Below are positions 36,571 through 48,800 of a stretch of DNA of 64,000 bases, one piece after another. Below the pieces are notes generated by a model. It worked only from the letters and a program-made list of their open reading frames with translations. It searched no databases and was not told where the DNA came from. Where the stretch lies: the NCBI RefSeq assembly GCF_010389155.1, contig NC_057765.1, forward strand, positions 4,278,001-4,342,000, given 5' to 3'. Made by a program: the position numbers and the translations under genes. Source of the stretch: Erigeron canadensis (Eukaryota > Streptophyta > Magnoliopsida > Asterales > Asteraceae). The number at the start of each line of letters is the position of its first letter. Position 1 is the stretch's first letter.

Positions 36571-37604
36571 GAACCTCAAGTTACTGACAGTATCGCCGAG
36601 GAAACCTTTCATGATGCCTCAGCGAATCCTCTTTCAGGAGACACTGAAGATGATACATCTCAGCAAGAGGTACCCACTGCTATCAGTGACCCCCCTGTTA
36701 GCAATTCTGAACCTGTACTAACCATTGATCTCTCGACTTACTCTTTTACACCAAATAAACCCACCACCACCTTATCCGCCGTCTCTCACTCTTCATCTAT
36801 TCACTCACCAGCACTCCAATGGACTGCTGATCACCCTCTCGGCCATGTGATTGGTAATCCACACAATGATGTCCAAACTCGAGCAGCGACAAGTAGTACT
36901 TGTCTCTATGTTAATTTCTTGTCTCAAATTGTGCCAAACAATATTGACGTAGCCATGGCTGATCCTTCTTGGGTGGAAGCCATGCAAGAAGAACTGACAT
37001 AATTTAAAAGACAACATGTTTGGTTCCTTGTTCCTCCTCCCTATAAAGAACCCATTGGCACTCGATGGGTTTATAGAAATAAGATGGATGAAGCTGGTGT
37101 AGTTATCAGAATTAAGGCTAGACTGGTTGCACAAGGATACACTCAAGTTGAAGGCATTGATTATGATGAAACCTTTGCTCCAGTCGCTCGTCTTGAAGCT
37201 ATTCATCTCTTTCTTGCTCACGTTGCTTACAAAGGCTTCATTGTCTACCAAATGGACGTCAAGAGTGACTTTCTTAATGGTGCTCTTGATGAAAAAGTCT
37301 ATGTTAAGAAGCCTCCTGGTTTTGAAGATCCAAAGCATCCTCATTATGTATACAAGCTCATTAAAGCCCTTTATGGTCTCAAACAGGCTCCCAGAGCCTG
37401 GTATGATACCCTCTCTACCTTTATTTTAGACCATGGCTTTCATAGAGGTACCATTGATAGCACTCTATTTATTTACAAAGAGAAGGCTCATGCTTTATAT
37501 GTTCAAATATATGTCGATGACATTATCTTTGGTTCCTTATCCACCAAACTCTGTCGTAAATTCAGTGCCCTCATGTCCAGCACTTTTGAAATGAGTATGA
37601 TGGG
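36571..37604 (+). pseudogene. Copia reverse transcriptase, N-terminal part
   Basis: Reading continues from the interrupted Copia frame. A stop TAA at 37000-37002 falls in MQEELT*FKRQHVW. After that come [68 protein letters not shown] (canonical SAFLNG), [10 protein letters not shown] and YVDDIIFGS. Homology ends near 37600 after FEMSMMG; the thumb and RNase H are missing. Confidence 0.82.
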
Positions 37605-37986
37605 TGATGATTTCTTACGTCTTTGTGGTGATATGATTGGTGGTGATGGATCCTATCATGGTCTTTCTACTAGACAACAAAGACGGCCGGACATAGCAGT
37701 TGAGGATGGCGGTGCTGTTTACCAATAGCATGAAAATACAAACAGGAGGCAGGATTATAATGAACAATTGCTTGGAAGCATAACGAAAATGTGGGAGAGC
37801 TATTTGTGCTGATAATTTGTTGTGAATTTGAATTTAACAATCAATCAATAACAATAATGCACAAAATTAACTAATTTTGGAGCCTCAAATTATTTTACAT
37901 TAAACAATAATAATTAAATTTAGAGTTTTCATATCATTACATTACTATTTCTCCGGCATTGTTTACCACAGTGGGCTGTCACCGCA
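37605..37986. other. Spacer between the Copia remnant and copy B
   Basis: Unrecognised sequence. The first 120 bp is open in the reverse transcriptase frame but unlike Copia proteins; the rest is AT-rich and may contain the 3' untranslated region of copy B. Confidence 0.4.
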
Positions 37987-38712
37987 TCACCACCATTTGT
38001 AAGTAGTGGGCCCTCGAGAGCGGGTCCGGCTCGGGGGCACCCCTTGCACACCCTCTGAGCGGTTCCAGTCGACTAACATCTTTATATCATTCGGGTTAAA
38101 TTTTCGGGTAACACTTTTCCTTTGTTTGCCAAAGATGCGCACATGTGTCGATCGAATAAGATCTACTATAAGGGGAAACTGCGGAATAGCAAAAAATGCG
38201 ATGGGGATGAGAGCTAATCCACATATTGGAGCAAGCATCCAAGACTTTTTATCAACAAAGACAAGGAACAAGGTTGCGCTAAAGGCTACCATCATTGCTG
38301 TTGTTGAGAGCAGTAAGAAGAAAATTCCCATAAGTAATCGTCTTGGCAAACTAACTAGAAAATCATTCTCCGCAAAACGTGCAGTTAAGATAGATAAGAA
38401 TAATAGTAGTGCTGTACTAGATGCAAATAGTGAGATAGCATCAAATATTGCAAAGACAGTGAAGGCTGGATTTCCACTGAATAAAGGGGCTCCAGTTTTT
38501 TCATCGCTTCCACCTGGTACCGTAATTGCAGCTGCAAATACAACTGTGGTAATTAGTGCTGCAGTGATACTGCAGGACTCTGCTGTGGTTTTCATCCACT
38601 TTTCTCCTTCCTTCACCAAGTTTTCGTGTTCCCTTGTGAATACCATGTCTGGCGTCTCCTTAAAAATGTTCTCTTGTGTAAGGTATGTCGGAAACACAAG
38701 TTTCTTTACCTC
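37987..38712 (-). CDS. Copy B exon 7, PGG domain with altered tail
   Basis: The acceptor TTATACAG precedes GAGGTAAAGAAAC (EVKKLVFPTYL). PGG domain as in copy A (TREHENLVKEGEKWMKT, VPGGSDEKTG and three further spans). After NDIKMLVDWNRSE the sequence leaves copy A and ends GVQGVPPSRTRSRGPTTYKW in GC-rich DNA; the stop is TGA at 37987-37989. Confidence 0.87.
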   Translation of the reverse strand, partial: EVKKLVFPTYLTQENIFKETPDMVFTREHENLVKEGEKWMKTTAESCSITAALITTVVFAAAITVPGGSDEKTGAPLFSGNPAFTVFAIFDAISLFASSTALLLFLSILTARFAENDFLVSLPRRLLMGIFFLLLSTTAMMVAFSATLFLVFVDKKSWMLAPICGLALIPIAFFAIPQFPLIVDLIRSTHVRIFGKQRKSVTRKFNPNDIKMLVDWNRSEGVQGVPPSRTRSRGPTTYKWW

Positions 38713-41700
38713 CTGTATAAGTGGTTCAACATCTTTATGCTAATAGAAAAAAAACGAATCACATTCTTATACGTCATGAATAAAAATTATTTATTATGTA
38801 CCTCGCGCCATTGGAGCTCTCTTTGTAGTTGCAATGCTGCACCTGTTCTGCGATTCAACTCATGTAAAGGTGCCAGACGTCCAACCAAGTGCAATATATT
38901 GTTCTTAGAAGAATCTACAAATGTTCTATAACGATTCTTATACTCCCCAATCTCATAGATAAGGTTGTAAACATTTTCTGAACGGTGTATTACCGCTAGT
39001 TGAATAATGTCATACCCACTTTTATCTATACTGCTAATTGCTTTCGGAGATCTAGACAATATTTCATAAACAACTTTATGAGCATTTTGAGACGCAGCTT
39101 CAAGAATTGGTTTGCTGTAATGGGGATGATGAGAACCAGAGACACTTAACTTATCTATTTCATCACATACCAATTCTAAAACCTTTGTTGCTTCTTTCCA
39201 TTCATTCCTTTTCATCCTGATATGGTTGATGGGTGGAACTGTAATTCAAGAAATGTTAGTTCAAAAAGTTCACCAATTATATGTAAAAAGAACCCTCGAA
39301 CCAAATTGACACAGTCTTTACATTGTTACCTAGTATTGCCGCGTATTTCCACAACATAGAATAAACGCAAAGTAATGGGAAACAAACTATCAATAGGAGG
39401 AGGCATATCAAAATCAAAGGCCATAGAAGTAAGGCTGGTACTGCAAACACAACAAAGTTAATTAAATGGCGAAATATAAATAGGTATTATCAAATAGTGG
39501 AAACATTTAAACAGACGATGATGAACCACAATTAAATTTGTTTCTAAGAGGCAAGGGTGTAGTCGGCACATTCAATCGCCTCCTTCCATCGGCATGTATC
39601 GGCTCGTTGGCTTCACTGCCCCCTCTCCATCGGCAAGCATCGGCACATTGTATCGGCTCCTCCCATCAACTATATAGTGAACGTTGGGGCATGGACACGT
39701 GGCTAAGTAACCCCCCCTTTTTTTTTAAGTGTGAAGGTTGGAGCGGCTTTTGTGTTTTTTTTTTTTTCAACTTCTGTATATACCACATATCACCGATATC
39801 TATGATGAGGAAACTTGCGTACTACAACATCACCGATATCTATGATGAGGGGTTGTCGTTCTCTACTAGAACTGTTCCTGAGTGTCTAGACTATTTTTGC
39901 AACGCCATAATGCAACTATATGGTGAAGGCTATTTGCGTTCTTCGACTAGCCACGATGTTGCACGTTTAAATGAGTCGCATGAAGCTAAACATCATTTTC
40001 CTGACATAATCTCTAGCAACGATTGTACCCATTGGACTTCAAGAAATTGCTCACATAGTTTGCATAGGCAATACACAGGGGTGATCATGAACACCTGACT
40101 ATCATAGTTGAGGTTGTGGCTTCCTATGATTTATGATTTTGGCATGCGTATTTCGGTGTTACAAGTTCAAACAATGACATCAATGTGTTAAAGCAATCGC
40201 CATTCATTAATTCCCGAAGTGAAAAGGGTTTATCCTAAGTACGGATTTACTATAAATGGTAACTATTACATACTATCTAGGGGATGATATTTACCCTCCT
40301 TCATAGGCAGAGCTAGGGGGGGCATAGAGCCCCCAACAAATCATATTTTCCTTTACAATGTTAGTTTATGTCTCTGAGATGCATATAAATTTGCAATTGA
40401 GCATCCCTAATCTTGGTTGATCTCGATGAGAAATTATGAGTGAGAAATGACATCAGTTGTAAGCTCATGGATATGTATTTTTTAGTTGTAAGTCACTATA
40501 CTCTGTGTGTGTTTGTATAAAAGTTACAGTGGTGAGGAAAAGAGAGAGGCTGTAGTGAAAGAATATAATATAAAGATGCCCTAGTTGTGGTCTTGTGGAC
40601 TTCTATAAAATTTTGGGCTGAAATGTGTTTTTAGGTAATAGGCCATGACCAAAATTAGTTAGACTTACACATATTAACTATGTCATGTATGGTTCCCTAG
40701 TCTACCAATCTCTGTATAACAAAGTCCTAAATTCATTCATAATAAATAAGAACTCTTGAATGGATTTCATCATATTTAATTATTTCTATCTTTATTAAAT
40801 GACAATATTAATACTTATACTTTATATAATTAGTCAAAACATATCCTTCTTAATTATGGTAATAAAATTCATGTCGAAAAACACTCATAACCTATGATGT
40901 CGAGAGGAGCAACTGTGAAAGTATGCTTCATCATATGTCAAGGATTAAATTTAAGTTATAACTTGGTATGCATTATTATATATTTTATATCTATTTAGTA
41001 ATTTAGTTTAATAAATTTAGCTAATGATGGTAAACCTATCTAACTGGTCATATTTTCTCACAGTATTATTTAAATTCGTGAGTTCGATTCATATTCATAA
41101 ATTTAATTTAACAGTATATGTCATTTGGGTGTTTTCTCGTGAAGCATTACAATTTAACAACAATTTTATATTTTATTTTATAAGAGCATCTCAATAAATA
41201 TGGATGACAATAATGCTTTCTTATTAAACTATTAAATAACTTATGTTTATAAACATAATTTTTCTTTATAACATAGTTAATAGCTGTTTAGCGGATATTT
41301 GGGGTTGCGTTTGTAAAATACATTTTGTTGCGCTTTGAAAAAACATGCCCCAACTTGGTTTTTCAAAATTACGTTATGTCTATATTAAAACTCAAATTAA
41401 TCACTTTTTTTTGCCAAACACTTTTTTCATTATTTTTATTATTCAAACATAATAATCAGATAATCTATCAAGATGCAATCCCAAACTCCTTTTTAGCTTA
41501 TCAAATATAACTTTTACAATAATATTATTAATTAGTTTTATCTATATGAAAATTTTAAATTAATACAAAACGAATATTTTTGAGGCTAAGAAGCTTAAGA
41601 AAAAATTATGAAGTTAAGTTCTTAAATAAAAGTGAAAAAATATAGATAGATCTAATGGGGAATTGATATACGTTTGATACCTTTTAAAATAATGGTTTTT

Positions 41701-42599
41701 ATTCATTGAAAAATAAGATGGGTATTTATAAGCTCGCATAAAAGCAATCAAATGAATATTAGATGTAAGTGTAGTCCTTAGATATTGCTATGATGCTTTG
41801 ATGGTGTATATATAAGAATTAAACTGCGTGAAAGATTATAAAAAATGACTAATATATTTACACGATTCTTTTTTTGTAAACAACGAGTTAGTAGTAAACA
41901 TTTGAGACACCATAATATATAACATCCAATTGGACAATATGTAGAGCTCGAACCACAATCAATGAAATGAAACATAGGTTACTAGAAAACCCCGCAAATA
42001 ATTCACTCCTAGAAGATGTAGAAAGTGAGATTCAAACCATGGTGGATTTCTCTAAAATCTAAACAGAAGGCAAATCTATATTTAGTTCTTAATTATATTC
42101 CGCTAAACAAATATATTTATTTTGAATTTCAAACTATCACTTAATACAATAATTTTAAGTTTTAGTAGTTATTTATAGAAACATGAAATCATGAAAAAAA
42201 AATTTCTCTATATAGAGATATATCTTAACTTTGTTTTGTAAATATAATAACCTTCAATGAAACTTTGTTTCTTTGTAAATTAATAGATACTAATTTACAT
42301 TTTTTTATCATGATGCTAATTAATTCATTTTTAACATCTTTTACATATGTTTTTCAATTTATGATATTATAAAACAATAATATGTCATTAATTAAATATG
42401 ACATCTCGCATATTACGCGAGACAATAATCTAGTTATATATTATACGAGTATTAATATAAGCTTTTAGACACAATAGTCATTGATATTCGCATTGTTTAA
42501 GTAATATTTTAAATTTATATTTGTATTATTCTATTCATAAAGTATGGTTATTGTTATTGTATTTACTTTCGGTTTTGTTGACATTCATTCTGAGTTTTT

Positions 42600-42636
<37 letters not shown>

Positions 42637-45608
42637 ATGATATACAATCATTCACATATTTTATTTTATTCGGTTTACGAAAAATCGATGAGATAAAATA
42701 TAAACGGACATGGCATGGATAGTCCCTAGTCTATCAATACAACTAAAAGAGGATATTTTTTATTAGTTGACAATTACGAGAGAATGTTATATAGTATTTT
42801 TCATTATGTGTCATATTTACATAAATTTTGTATTTTTAAACATTTTTTTAAAAATTATTTTTTATCCTAATCATCATTAGTTAATAATAATAATATTAAA
42901 AAGTAAAAAAAAAAACTATATATGTAGTAAAATTTATCTTTAAATCTTATCTTCTTATTCCCACCTAATCTATATTATATTATAAAAAAATAGCCTATTT
43001 TATTTATGAAAATGTTGAAAATATGTAATATTTTCACTTAACACCCTTTAAAATATTTCAATATACACTACCCCATAACATTAATGATTAATTTACACTA
43101 TCAATCATTTATTCTTTAATATATTTTCATTAACCATTTACATCAATTATCTACACCACTCGACGCCGTCTCCACCACCAACACTCGGCCCCCCACTACA
43201 ACGGCATTGTAACGACCACCGCCGCATTACGCGGGTAACGTGCTAGTTAAGTTAAACATAAAACTCTTCTTTTAATGAATCCCACTCTTTTGAGTCTTTC
43301 ATGCGGAGTAATTGTTACTCAGATTTCCAATTAGAAATACAATTCACTTTCAGTTAAGTTATATTATTTTTTTATTCGATTAATTATTAACTTGCAATTA
43401 CCTATAAAATGCGTCACATCTCTTCGGATCAAATCCCGATCTCTGGCGTTCCCGAATAGAAACATAACTACCGCGATCGGAAAGATAAGGAAACATATGA
43501 TAAGATACATGAGTAGGTCACGCATCTTGATCCCGATTTTACGGAGACCTACAATAGAAATACAATAAAGTTTAATCACTTCGGGCCGGAACAAATGAAT
43601 TAAAGAATATTTTAGAAACTTACTGGGGTATATAAGCATTTCCGAGTTGCGTAGCCCACTGGGAAAGGTTTTAGCTAAAGCCATGAGTACATGATCACTT
43701 TCATAAGCAAATTCAGGATATCGCTTGATCAATTTAAATGCAAAATCTGCAAAGATAATATGTAATTAAAGTGTAAATATTTGAAGCCATATATTATATA
43801 TATATACTAGCCAAATGAATGCGCGATGCGGCTGTGAGATGATGGGGGTGATAGGTTATAGAGTGTGACATAGGAGGTGATCAATCATAGTTGGTGATAG
43901 GTCATGTGGGTGATCGGTAATGGGGTGATCTACCTGAAAAACTCTGCTCTCGGATTTAAAAATTTATCGAAAGTAAATCAAATGACATCTCAAATAAAAG
44001 AGCATGAAATTTTAAGTACCCATATACTTTTTATAATTTATCGATGTAATTTAAGATAAAAGATTTTGAATGAGTTAAAAGAATAAAATGATTTATGTAG
44101 AAGAGAGAAAAAAATGAGTGGTTGAGATTTAAGGGTATTATAGGTATAAGGTAGGGTTAACGTGAGAAGCATAAATATGAAGAGAACCGTGAGAACCACT
44201 AGTTTCCCTCTCTCTTTCTTCTTTTTTTGTGTGGTTTTTAATTTTTTTAATTTTTAATTTTCATTTTTGAAACTTTTTTTGTTTTTTATTTTCTTTTAAC
44301 AAAAACCCATTCCAAAAAACAATAAATTTTCTTTTTTTTTGTAAAAAATCATATGGGTTACGTGTTAAGAAAACACATGGATACGGTACGGGCGTTGCCC
44401 TACATCCGTTCTAAAGAGCTTGTCACCGAACGCATATGGGAATGGTATGAATTTGATGGGTGGCGATCCAAGAGATTGTGATGGTTGTTACGGTACGGGC
44501 GTAGCCCTTAGAAATGATTTTTCAATGGTTCTCACGGTTCTTCCATATATGTGGTTCTCACTTGATCTCTTCACTATATATATATATATATATATATGGG
44601 AACCTTATTTTGAGAACCCATATTTTTATAAGAACTGTGAGACTCCTAAATTTTATATTGAATCACATGTTTTTTTTGTTCATTCACATGTGAAACGTTA
44701 TAAAAATATATGTTGCAAAAGAAAAAAATTTCAAAACCTTATATATAGCCGTTTGTCACATGTGAATTCAAAATGTGAACAAATTCATTCACCAGTTCAC
44801 AAAATGCTACTTTGAAGGTTCCTTCAAAAAGTTTCTTCTACAACATACATTTTTATATCATTTCACATTGAATAAAAAAAACAACATGTGAACAAATATA
44901 TAATTTAAGAGTTCTAACGGTTCTTGACAGTTCAATGTGTTGTTAAACACTTAAATAATAATTAGTTATATACTATGTTAGTTTTATAGACTTTTAATGC
45001 ATCAAAATGATGTTTTTAAGTGTTTTACCGTGTTTTTATTTTAAGGAAAAACGCACCGGAAAACCACCATATATATATATATATATATAGAAAAGTGAGT
45101 ATATGGGGTTGTTATGTATCCAACTTGGGTGAAAAACCCCTCACATACTAATATTTTAACATTTTGAATAAATGTTTGGCCCCTCATGATTTTTATAGTT
45201 TAAAAAAGATATGTGAGAAATTTTTCACCCAACTTAAATACTTAACAGCCTCATATTCTCATCCCTACATATATGTATATATATATATATATATATGGAA
45301 AGAGATAAAATGAGATGTTTGATTAATAAGATAATAGAGAAAAGATTGATTTTTGATTTTTTACTTTTATATTTTCATTTTCATTTTATTTTTTTGAAAA
45401 CCCATTAAAGAAAATTGAAAAATAAATCTCTATACATGTGTAAGTTGTAACTTTTTTTAATATTTTTTTTAAAAAATTGATATTTTTCTTGCAATGGGTT
45501 TATGTTTTAAAATATATAATTTTAAAATTAATTAAAAGAAAAACAAGCTAAAAAAAATAAAAAATGAACTTTCTCTCCATTTTCTTCTTAATCTACCTTA
45601 TCTCTTAA

Positions 45609-45653
<45 letters not shown>

Positions 45654-45866
45654 GGAAAAGGTTCGTATGAGAATCATTTAAATCGGATGAATTATGAAAA
45701 CTTCTATATTATAACTTATCTTCATATATAAATAGTACTCGTATATGTGCACATATTCATTCACATATGAAGTATGAAGTTATACATATAATTGACAATG
45801 TTTAGAAATGAATAGTTCTCAAATGGACCTTACCCTCTATATGGACATGGATGCATGTTTATATAT

Positions 45867-45899
<33 letters not shown>

Positions 45900-48800
45900 G
45901 TTGTCAATTCAATACATTCGGCCTTAAATTACGAACATAGTGAAAACATTAGAAAATTTATATTTTGATGTATTAAAAGTCCATAAAAAGCTAGCATAGT
46001 GTATAACTAGTTATCATTATTTAAGTACTTAACAACACATTGACGTCAAAATCGAGAAATTCATGTTTTTTGTTTTGTCCATCTATCTTGGATGCATATT
46101 CATCAAAATGGAAGCACAAAAAAACGTGATTTTCTCGATTTTGACAAATTAATGTGTTTTTAAACACTTAAATAATGATAATTACTTGTACACTATGTTT
46201 GTTTTATGAATTTTTAATGCATCAAAATGAAATTTTTAAATGTTCTGACAACTTTCTCAGGTGTTCTCATTGAAAAACCACCCGTATATTATATATCATT
46301 TATTGTACTACTTACTATATTGTTTAGCAGAAATCGCATTAACTAGGATGTCAACCCCCATTTTGACATCAAGGGAAAGAGAGTTGTGACGTTCAAACAA
46401 ATATCCAATGGTGTGAAGATGCATATTTTCATAAGCTTTATCCAATGGTTTTTTCCCTTTTTTGTCATTAATTTCCAACAGTTGTTTGTTCTTTTCTACC
46501 AAGAGCTTTGCTGCATATGTGTTCCCCACAAGTGTAGCAATGTGAAGTGCTGTGCTTCCATCTGAAGATCTCTTTATGAGGACTTGTTTTTCATCTATAT
46601 GTGGAATTAAGTCTTCCATGAAGTCATCACCACCTACTCCAACCGCAAAATGAAGCACCGTGTTACCATCACTGTCGATTGCATCGTTAAGTAAATCCTT
46701 ATCTTCGTTTAGTACGGATTCTGCTTCTTGCCAATCTCCTTTCACAATAGCTTGGCGTAATTTCTTTTTTTTTTCAGCCTTGTTTTTATCTTGGGTTTGG
46801 CTATCTTCACCTTCTGGTTTGAGGTTTGACAATTCATCTGTTTTATCTTCACCTATCTCTAATATTACAGGCATATCTTTCTCCATTTTGCCATGTTCGG
46901 ATTTTGGATATATTTCTAGTACTTTTGATTTTGTTGAATTTATGTCTTCACCTGTTATTTTTATGTCGATCAGTTATATAAAAGGAGTTTTATATCAAAG
47001 GAAGTTAACGAAAATTAATCCACCAAAAAGGCATAATAACTCCTAATGAAAGTTTTTTCTTTGAACTATTTGACACATGAAAACTAGTACTGGTAACACT
47101 TATTTATGAATGAAAGACAGTATAAAACTACATAATTAAGTTAAATATATAATTTCTTGGGTTAAATTCATCATTGTGTAACAACTTTCGGAAAAAAGTT
47201 GTCACGTATTTTTTTTTATTAACAAAACATATCATTGTATGTATATAATTTTACTGGGAACATGTTGCCGTCGCTCTTTCCTCCCAAAACCATCCGGATC
47301 TATTTTATATACATATGCGCTAATTGTTATTACCGCCGGTATCTTCCACTCTAAAACCCATCACTGTCACCAACTAATGTTGGCACCACTCTTTTTTCTA
47401 GCGTATACTCCCATGGATACAAGCTTCTAGACTTCTAGTTTAACATTTGTGCTTTTGACTCGTTGACTTTGTGTACATTTTGACTAACTATTTTGGGTGG
47501 TATTATATTTTCGAGTTCAATTTGTGATTCAATTGTGTTCAATGTGTAAATCAATGTCAATTGACCCATTTAGTTGGTCATATACAATACTAAACGGTAT
47601 TTAAATTTAACTAAAATGTGAGATGGGTTATCCATGAGTTCAACCCAAGACCCATGACCCATCTAGATGACCCAACCTTATCCTCATCCCACTCTTTTGT
47701 TCTCCACATCCGTTCATTCCATTATCTTCTCATCCCCCCCCCCCCCCTCTCTCTCTCTCTCTCTCATGCAAAACCAAACCCCACCCTCACATTTATACCT
47801 ATCTCTCTCTCTAAAATTCTTACATTTATGTCATAGTTCAAGCTAAATTAGTGTTAGATTCATCATCATCATTATCATCATCTTCATAACATATCAAGAA
47901 ATTGGGTAGTCAAAGTGCAAAAACTCCACATCTAGGTCATTTTCGGATTTGGCATCTTGGGAAGAGTTTTAGTAAGTGATTTCTAACTCAAATTCACCAT
48001 TTTATGTTGTTGATCATGTTCCTAGCTCAAACCATTTGAGTTCTTGGTCAAATTTGGGTCAAAATTAGGGTTTGCTACGGTTTGATTTTAGGTCAAGGGT
48101 GATTTTCGACTTGGTTTGATGTTTTAGATTGAGATTATGAAGTGGGTTATGTTAGATTATGTTTGTTTATGTTTAACATGAGTTTAGAAGTTCATCAATT
48201 CGATTTCTAGGTCAAAAATGGAGTTTTGGATGTGTTTGGGTTGCGTTTGGCTTCAAGATAGAGTGCATGTCCATTTGGTGCAAGTCCATTTGGTGCAAGT
48301 CCGGCATCTTAAACGCCCCACCTGGCGTATGAGACGGTGGCTCCTATATTCAATTTTTGTACTTTACGTTGGTATCTTATGTTTTACGCTAGTAAACCTT
48401 TGATGAGACGCCAAAAACGTGAGTTCCAATCCAGCGTCTCTTACGCTGGAATTAACGTGCCAAACGTCGAGCCAACTTTTGACTAACGTCTCATACGCCA
48501 AGGCTAACGTACTAGACGCTAGGCCAGCTCAAGCTGGTGTGTGTTACGCTTGGGGGTGGCGTCTCATACGGCCTTTCCCATTTTCATGTTTTCCTTATTC
48601 TTTTCTAGTCTTGTTTCTTTAATCCTTGGGTCGAGTCAAGTGTACATTTGAACCTTTCCTTAAGTCCTATGATGTTCTATTGGAGTCATGAGAAGTGGTC
48701 AAAGTCAAGAGTTCAATCTAGAACTTCGTAGGATTGTGAAGGGAAATGTGTTAACGTATATATATATATATATGATAGGTTGTCAGAAATTGGCGATCAT

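Larger units (their letters stand above)
23530..37604 (+). mobile_element. Ty1/Copia retrotransposon, truncated at both ends, SIRE-like
   Basis: Domain order Gag, protease, integrase, reverse transcriptase marks Copia. The long Gag with coiled coil and two zinc knuckles suggests the SIRE lineage. Both LTRs, the first part of Gag and everything after the YVDD motif of reverse transcriptase (including RNase H) are missing. At least six in-frame stops interrupt the frame. A complete LTR element is inserted at 27565-36565. The left edge abuts the broken copy C. Confidence 0.85.

Noticed and set aside
36805..37344. 179-codon minus-strand frame
   Set aside because: Antisense to the Copia reverse transcriptase.
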